Assembly (NCBI GenBank): GCA_934663595.1
Contig: CAKUKM010000001.1
Span: 186,001-250,000, forward strand
From: an uncultured Clostridia bacterium
GTDB lineage: Bacteria; Bacillota; Clostridia; Christensenellales; Aristaeellaceae
Reading direction: 5' to 3'
DNA length: 64,000 bases
In this document: positions 58,824-64,000 of the stretch, piece after piece
Numbering within the stretch: position 1 is the stretch's first letter
Layout: each line of letters opens with the position of its first letter
Notes under the pieces: generated by a model
Told to the model about the DNA's origin: nothing
Database searches by the model: none
The model's input: only the letters and a program-made list of their open reading frames with translations
Position numbers and translations under genes: made by a program

Positions 58824-61800
58824 ATGATGAAAAAGCGGATTCTTTCGCTGCTGATTGCGGTGCTGATGGCGTTTTCGTCGGTGGCCGCATTGGCGGAAAG
58901 CGCCGACGGCCGCGGCAGCACAGTCGTTCGGAGCGAAAGCCTCGCCGCCTATGTGGACGGCTACGGGAATCTGTATATTCCCGGAAACGAGAAGCCTGTA
59001 AATACGGCGCGCGCCGATCAGATTGTATCGATCGACCCGTACCGGCTGATTTTCCTGAGCAAAACGGGGGAGGTCGGCGCGGAAAAGAACGCGCTGATCA
59101 GCCTGGATCTGACGAAGATGAGCGAAACGACGGTGTCGAGCGATGTGCGCGCCGCCTGCGTGATCGATTCGGAGGATCTGTATTACATTGAAACCGCCAG
59201 CCGCACGCAGCTGATGCGCCTGAACTTCGCTTCCGGCAAAACTGCCATTGCGTACACCTCGGCGGAGCAGATGGACGGCCTGTACGACACGATCGAGGGC
59301 CTCGTCGTCTCCTATGTCGATAATGCGGGCGCGGGGGTGCTGAACGGAAACACCGGCCTGTTTGAGCCGTACGACGGTGATTTCCCGACCAAGAGCGCGA
59401 TGATCGGCGATTGCCAGGTCTATCTCGCGAACGGAAGCGATCTCTACGCGTTCCGCGCGGGCAGCGCAAACGCGGATCTCGTGGACACGAACGTCTATGA
59501 TTTCGCCGTTCTGGGCGGCAAGGTCTATTACCTCGCCAATACCGGAAGCGCCGTTCGCCTGAAGAGCTACGATCCGGCGAAGATGGAGTGGAAGGTGCTG
59601 ACCACGCCGGAGGTTTCTCTGGAGCGGCAGGTCGCCGCGTCGACCAATCATCTGTTCGTGCTGGGAACCGACCGCACGATCTATTCGGTCGATCCGTCCA
59701 CCGGCGCGCTTTCGAGCTTTGCGGCGATTGAAGCGCCCGCGCTTTCGAGCGACCAGAAGGTCAATTCCTATTCGATCGAGGCGATGAGCGGCCAGGTCAA
59801 CGTCTATGCGAATATCGCCAAGGCGAACGAAGCGCCGACCTTCACCTTCATGGAATTCACGACCGACGCGGCGAGCAGCGATGAAACGCGCATCCTGATC
59901 GCCAAGCACGCCCTGACCGACGAGCCCGCCGCCTGGACGCTGCTGGAGCCCGCCAAGCCGTTTACCACGCTCAAGCGCGGCAACCGCGGCGAAGCGGTGA
60001 GCGACATTCAGCAGCCGCTTTACGACCTGGGCTATTATGATTACTATATCGACGGCATCTTCGGCTGGCGCACCGAGCGGGCGATTCAGTTGCTCCAGGG
60101 CGATCTGGGCCTGAAAGTGACCGGCATTGCGGACGCCGATCTGCAGAAGCAGATCCTGAGCGGCACGCTTGAGAAATACGATCCCTATCGCGCGCTCAGC
60201 CGCGGCGATCGCGGACTGCGCGTTCAGGCCATGCAGCAGCGCCTGCGCGATCTGGGCTATCTCGCCGACGCGGCGGACAGCATCTTCGGGCCGCGCACGC
60301 AGCAGGCGGTTCAGCTGTTCCAGCAGGAGAACGGCCTGTCCGTAAGCGATCGCGCGACGCGGGAGACGCTGGTTGCGCTCTTCAGCGACAATGCAAGCGC
60401 CTGCTCGAGCTATATCAACCTCCGCCTGGGCGACAGCGGCTATCGCGTTCGCGAGCTGAACAAGCGCCTGAAGGAGCTGTTCTACCTCGAGGGCACGGCG
60501 GGCAACACCTATACGGAGGAAACCGCCGACGCGATTAAGAAGTTCCAGTCGCAGGCCGGCCTGTATATCACCGGCAACGCGACGCCCGCGGTGCAGCAGC
60601 GCCTGTTTACCTCCGGCGCGCCGGAATACAACGGCTATGTGCTGCTCGTGCGCGGCGATGAAAACGACCGCGTGACCAACCTGCAGCGCCGCCTGAAGGA
60701 GCTGGGCTATTACACCGACAAGCTCGACGGCTACTTTGGCAAGAACACGCAGAACGCCGTAAAGCTCTTCCAGCAGTTCGCGGGCATTCGCCCGACCGGC
60801 AAGGCGACGATCGAGACGCAGAAGCTGCTCTTCTCGCCGAAGGCTCCGAAATATGTCGAGCCTACGATCCTCTCCGTGCCGAACGTCAGCATCGACTGCT
60901 ATGAGCAGCGCGCGGACGACGGAACGTATCTGCTGACCGACCGCTGCTCCGAAACCGGCATCGCGACGCTTTCGTGGTACGCGCTGGGCGAGGTGGATCG
61001 CTACAACATTCTGATTACCGATGAAAGCGGCAACAAGTATCTGTCGCAGGATACGTATCTGAACATGACGGGCGTTCCGATCAACGCGCTGGCGCTGAAC
61101 CGGACGTACACGCTGACCGTTACCGCCTATCCGCAGGACGGTAATTCCGCGCACATCACGAGCGCAAAGCTGTCGTTCAGGCGCATTGAAACGCCGGTAG
61201 AGCCGGAGCCGATCGGCACGATCACCGATCTGGTCACGGTCATTGATCCGGTCAACCGCGTGGACAGCGATATCAGCTATGTCCGCAAGGGCAATCTGAC
61301 CTTCCGCTGGTACGCGCTGGGCGATGTGGCCAGCTACTATGTCGAGATCCGCGATTCGAAGAATAATACGCTCGTTCACGCGGCGACGACCGATGAAGAG
61401 GCCTCCATCTCGACCGACAGCATGACGGAAGGCGAAATCTACACCTTCGCCGTGTACGCCATTCCGACCAACGGCACGATGGACAACGCCACGGTGAAGA
61501 CGCAGCGCTTCGCGCTCGATCCCGAGGTAAAGCCCATTCCGACCGTAGAAAAGCCGAACGTAACCGTCGACGGCATTTCCCCGGATGAAACCGGCGCTTA
61601 TACCATCGACGAAACCGGCGCGACCTTCCGCTGGAATGCGGTGGAAAACGCCGAGCAGTACTACATCGAGGTGCGCGACAGCGCGAACGCGCTCTTTACC
61701 AGCGAAACCACGACCGCGACCGGCTATGTGCTGAATCCGTCCGCGATGACGCGCGGCGAGGCGTATACGCTGATCGTGACCGCGATTCCCGAGGGCGGCA

Positions 61801-64000
61801 CCGTGGAACAGGGCGCGTCGACCGCGCTGATCGTCCGCGTCCGCGAAAATCAGGAAATCAAGACGCTGGATGCGCCGGTGCTCTCGATCGTCGGCCTTGA
61901 GCCCGCGGCGGACGGCATCGTCTATTCCGATTCCGCGTCGCTCACGTTCCAGTGGACGGCGGTGGAAGGCGCAAGCGCCTACAATCTGGTCATCCGCGAC
62001 AGCGCGGGCACCCTTGTGAAGGAAGCCACGCTGATGCAGCAGAGCGTCACCTTCGAGGGCAGCGAGCTGACCCGCGGCGCGGTTTACACCGTTTCCGTAA
62101 CGGCGCTTCCGGCCGACGAGCTGCACGCGCAGGGCAAACCCGCGACGCTGCCGTTCATCCTTCGCATTCAGAAGAGCGAGGACGCGAATACGCCGGTAGT
62201 GTTCGATCAGGAGCTCACGCCGGTCGCCGAGGTTTCCGCGCCGGTTATCGCGCTGAAAACCGTAGAATCCGTCGACGGCTCCGTGACCTACCTCAGCGAA
62301 GGCACGATTGAAATGAGCTGGACCGCCGAGGGCAAGGTCGCGAGCTACGCGGTTTCCATCCTGGACGCCGAGGGCAATGTGCTCAGCAGCATGACCACCA
62401 CCGAAGGCGGCGCGCAGATTTCGTCCTCCGCAATGACCCGCGGCGCGATCTACACGCTGCGCGTGACTGCAATTCCCGAAAACGGCGCGGAAGCGGATGG
62501 CGCGACCAGCGAGGTCTGGTTTGCGCTCCGCGCGGAAGAGCCGACCGCAGAACCGACCGAAGAGCCGATCGTGACCGAGGAACCGGTCGTGACGGAAGAA
62601 CCGACGGAAGAGCCTGTCGTAACCGAAGAACCCGTCGTTACGGAAGCGCCGACCGAGGAACCCGTGGTTACGGAGGAACCGGCCGTTACCGAAGCGCCCG
62701 TTCTGGCTGCGCCGACGCTGACCATCGCCCCGACGATCTATGTCGAAAACGACGTTGCCTACGTCCGCGGCGACACGATCACGTTCGGCTGGCATTCCGA
62801 GGGCGCAGAGCAGTATGTGGCGGAAATCTACGATTCCACCGGCAAGCGCGCTGAATCGACCACCGATCAGCTCGCGCTGAGCCTGCCGGGCAACAATCTG
62901 GTCGCCGGCGAAACATATACGCTGGTTGTCAGAGCGCTGTCGGGCGAAATCGAGAGCGAGGCCGCGCAGCTGAATTTCGCGCTCGCCGCAGAAGAGCCCG
63001 CAGTGACCGAGGAACCGACTCCCGAGGTGACGGAGGAACCGATTCCGACGGAAGAGCCCGCTCCGGAAATCACCGAGGAACCCGTTCCGGAAATCACTGA
63101 GGAACCCGTTCCCGAGATTACCGAAGAGCCTGCGCCGACCGTTGCGACGATCTCCGCGCCGACGATTGCAATTGATTCCGTGGATTACACGGATGGCGAT
63201 GTAAACTATGTTCCGGAAGGCAATCTCACCTTCACCTGGTACGTGGAAGGCAGCGTTGATCATTACAATGTCGAGCTGCTGGACGCCAACGGCACGATTG
63301 CGGCGCAGCCGATGACCGATACGGCCATTCTGCTCGCCACGGGCAACATGACTCCCGGCACGATCTACACGCTGCGCGTAACCGCGATCCCCGAAAACGG
63401 CACGGATGCGGACGGCGTATCGAGCGAGATCTACTTCGCGCTCCCGATTCCGGAGCCGACGGAAGAGCCGACGCCTGAACCGACCGAAGAACCCATTCCG
63501 GAAATCACCGAGGAACCGGTTCCAGAAATCACTGAGGAACCCGTTCCCGAGATCACCGAAGAGCCTGCGCCGACCGTTGCAACGATCTCCGTGCCGACGA
63601 TTGCAATTGATTCCGTGGATTACACGGACGGCGATGTAAACTACGTTCCGGAAGGCAATCTCACCTTCACCTGGTACGTGGAAGGCAGCGTTGATCATTA
63701 CAATGTCGAGCTGCTGGACGCCAACGGCACGATTGCGGCGCAGCCGATGACCGATACGGCCATTCTGCTCGCCACGGGCAACATGACTCCCGGCACGATC
63801 TACACGCTGCGCGTAACCGCGATCCCCGAAAACGGCACGGACGCGGACGGCGTATCGAGCGAAATCTACTTCGCGCTCCCGATTCCGGAGCCGACCGAAG
63901 AGCCGACGCCCGAACCGACCGAGGAACCCGTTCCCGAGATCACGGAGGAGCCGACTCCGGAACCGACCGAAGAGCCGATCCCCGAGATCACCGAGGAACC
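58824..64000 (+). CDS. Giant secreted protein: beta-propeller-like region, four peptidoglycan-binding domains, Fn3-like repeats and TEEP linkers (3' end outside window)
   Basis: Open from ATG 58824 (GGAGGAG upstream) to the end of the window, at least 1,725 residues with no stop. A signal peptide (MKKRILSLLIAVLMAFSSVA, cleavage near ALA) is followed by a YIP/VSIDP-type propeller-like region (about 30-370, resembling DUF5050). Four PG_binding_1 modules come next at about 385-450, 455-525, 530-600 and 608-675 (for example RLRDLGYLADAADSIFGPRT and RLKELGYYTDKLDGYFGKNT). From about 690 on there are at least seven Fn3-like modules, each with a FxWxAxGxVxxYxVEIxD core and a LTRGxxYTLxVTAIP-type ending. 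Linkers rich in TEEP/PEPT begin at about 1238. It is probably attached to the cell wall via the PG-binding modules. No catalytic domain is visible in this part. Confidence 0.85.
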   Translation, partial: MMKKRILSLLIAVLMAFSSVAALAESADGRGSTVVRSESLAAYVDGYGNLYIPGNEKPVNTARADQIVSIDPYRLIFLSKTGEVGAEKNALISLDLTKMSETTVSSDVRAACVIDSEDLYYIETASRTQLMRLNFASGKTAIAYTSAEQMDGLYDTIEGLVVSYVDNAGAGVLNGNTGLFEPYDGDFPTKSAMIGDCQVYLANGSDLYAFRAGSANADLVDTNVYDFAVLGGKVYYLANTGSAVRLKSYDPAKMEWKVLTTPEVSLERQVAASTNHLFVLGTDRTIYSVDPSTGALSSFAAIEAPALSSDQKVNSYSIEAMSGQVNVYANIAKANEAPTFTFMEFTTDAASSDETRILIAKHALTDEPAAWTLLEPAKPFTTLKRGNRGEAVSDIQQPLYDLGYYDYYIDGIFGWRTERAIQLLQGDLGLKVTGIADADLQKQILSGTLEKYDPYRALSRGDRGLRVQAMQQRLRDLGYLADAADSIFGPRTQQAVQLFQQENGLSVSDRATRETLVALFSDNASACSSYINLRLGDSGYRVRELNKRLKELFYLEGTAGNTYTEETADAIKKFQSQAGLYITGNATPAVQQRLFTSGAPEYNGYVLLVRGDENDRVTNLQRRLKELGYYTDKLDGYFGKNTQNAVKLFQQFAGIRPTGKATIETQKLLFSPKAPKYVEPTILSVPNVSIDCYEQRADDGTYLLTDRCSETGIATLSWYALGEVDRYNILITDESGNKYLSQDTYLNMTGVPINALALNRTYTLTVTAYPQDGNSAHITSAKLSFRRIETPVEPEPIGTITDLVTVIDPVNRVDSDISYVRKGNLTFRWYALGDVASYYVEIRDSKNNTLVHAATTDEEASISTDSMTEGEIYTFAVYAIPTNGTMDNATVKTQRFALDPEVKPIPTVEKPNVTVDGISPDETGAYTIDETGATFRWNAVENAEQYYIEVRDSANALFTSETTTATGYVLNPSAMTRGEAYTLIVTAIPEGGTVEQGASTALIVRVRENQEIKTLDAPVLSIVGLEPAADGIVYSDSASLTFQWTAVEGASAYNLVIRDSAGTLVKEATLMQQSVTFEGSELTRGAVYTVSVTALPADELHAQGKPATLPFILRIQKSEDANTPVVFDQELTPVAEVSAPVIALKTVESVDGSVTYLSEGTIEMSWTAEGKVASYAVSILDAEGNVLSSMTTTEGGAQISSSAMTRGAIYTLRVTAIPENGAEADGATSEVWFALRAEEPTAEPTEEPIVTEEPVVTEEPTEEPVVTEEPVVTEAPTEEPVVTEEPAVTEAPVLAAPTLTIAPTIYVENDVAYVRGDTITFGWHSEGAEQYVAEIYDSTGKRAESTTDQLALSLPGNNLVAGETYTLVVRALSGEIESEAAQLNFALAAEEPAVTEEPTPEVTEEPIPTEEPAPEITEEPVPEITEEPVPEITEEPAPTVATISAPTIAIDSVDYTDGDVNYVPEGNLTFTWYVEGSVDHYNVELLDANGTIAAQPMTDTAILLATGNMTPGTIYTLRVTAIPENGTDADGVSSEIYFALPIPEPTEEPTPEPTEEPIPEITEEPVPEITEEPVPEITEEPAPTVATISVPTIAIDSVDYTDGDVNYVPEGNLTFTWYVEGSVDHYNVELLDANGTIAAQPMTDTAILLATGNMTPGTIYTLRVTAIPENGTDADGVSSEIYFALPIPEPTEEPTPEPTEEPVPEITEEPTPEPTEEPIPEITEE
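63065..63934 (+). repeat. Tandem duplication of a 435-bp unit within the surface-protein gene
   Basis: Copy 1 is 63065-63499, copy 2 is 63500-63934, and a third begins at 63935. Each unit encodes a TEEP linker plus one Fn3-like module (145 residues, in frame). The copies differ at few positions by eye, unlike the more diverged upstream modules, so the duplication is recent or kept uniform. Confidence 0.9.

Noticed and set aside
58788..63698. A 1,636-codon open frame on the minus strand opposite the surface-protein gene
   Set aside because: It mirrors the plus-strand codons of a clear signal-peptide/PG-binding/Fn3 protein, has Arg/His/Ala-rich low-complexity composition and no recognisable domain. 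It arises from GC-rich third positions and repeats.
62540..63999. Repeated TEEP/PEPT-coding DNA considered as a CRISPR array or minisatellite
   Set aside because: The repeats are in frame, vary in length and encode protein linkers. There are no unique spacers of constant length and no cas genes.

Overview
The window is about 64 kb of a high-GC Bacillota chromosome, most likely an anaerobic, endospore-forming member of the Clostridia. The evidence is the complete spoIIIAA-AH operon, sigK with its pro-sequence, spoIIP, a Spo0A-type regulator, a GerM-domain protein, a tRNA-Phe-type T-box leader, a CtsR operator, oxygen-sensitive radical enzymes (a YjjI-type glycyl radical enzyme with its activase, NrdG) and strong AGGAGG ribosome binding sites. 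I see no transposase, integrase, phage gene or CRISPR array. Almost the whole window is tightly packed core or near-core genome. Base and codon use look uniform, and long shadow reading frames on the opposite strand are common because the third codon position is GC-rich.

Layout. 1-787: 3' end of an MrfA/YprA-type helicase. 1026-6139: rnj, ylbF-like, mltG, sigK and a divergent dprA-like gene. 6180-8198 (minus): a branching enzyme of the eukaryotic GBE1 type. 8333-12407: spoIIIAA-AH. 12473-22489: a housekeeping run of two alkaline-shock genes, nusB, xseA, xseB, ispA, dxs, tlyA, nadK, argR and recN. 22540-23433 (minus): EamA transporter. 23640-26255: clpB with a CtsR box. 26496-27101: a CbiC-like protein lacking the catalytic His. 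27128-28439 (minus): mscL and a Spo0B-type sensor kinase. 28647-35824: a BMP-type binding protein, then yjjI-yjjW and a nucleoside-type ABC transporter. 35904-37736 (minus): Spo0A-family regulator and spoIIP. 37951-40574: RpiR regulator, HI0933-type flavoprotein, nrdG. 40645-44092 (minus): response regulator, sensor kinase and a PepSY protein with a poly-Asp tail. 44162-44523 (minus): tRNA cluster Arg-His-Gln-Lys. 44703-50250: WG-repeat protein, D,D-carboxypeptidase, DUF1836 regulator, SGNH hydrolase, RqcH. 50414-54879: GerM-like protein, RNase PH-RdgB fusion, phosphodiesterase, GNAT, esterase-like and Dabb proteins. 54946-58679: T-box, pheS, pheT. 58824-64000: a very large secreted protein with peptidoglycan-binding and Fn3-like repeats that runs off the window.

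The most interesting parts are these. (1) yjjI-yjjW is co-transcribed with a nucleoside-type ABC importer, which points to a glycyl-radical step in nucleoside or sugar metabolism. (2) A stand-alone CbiC fold lacks the catalytic His and has no cobalamin genes near it. (3) sigK and spoIIIAA share the element CATAGGATGT, a probable sigma-E -10. (4) The SpoIIIA operon has a minimal 57-residue SpoIIIAF. (5) There are several operator-like palindromes, and one pair of divergent promoters shares a -35 palindrome. (6) The terminal surface protein carries a 435-bp tandem duplication.

All functional calls come from reading motifs and remembered family features. No database search was run.
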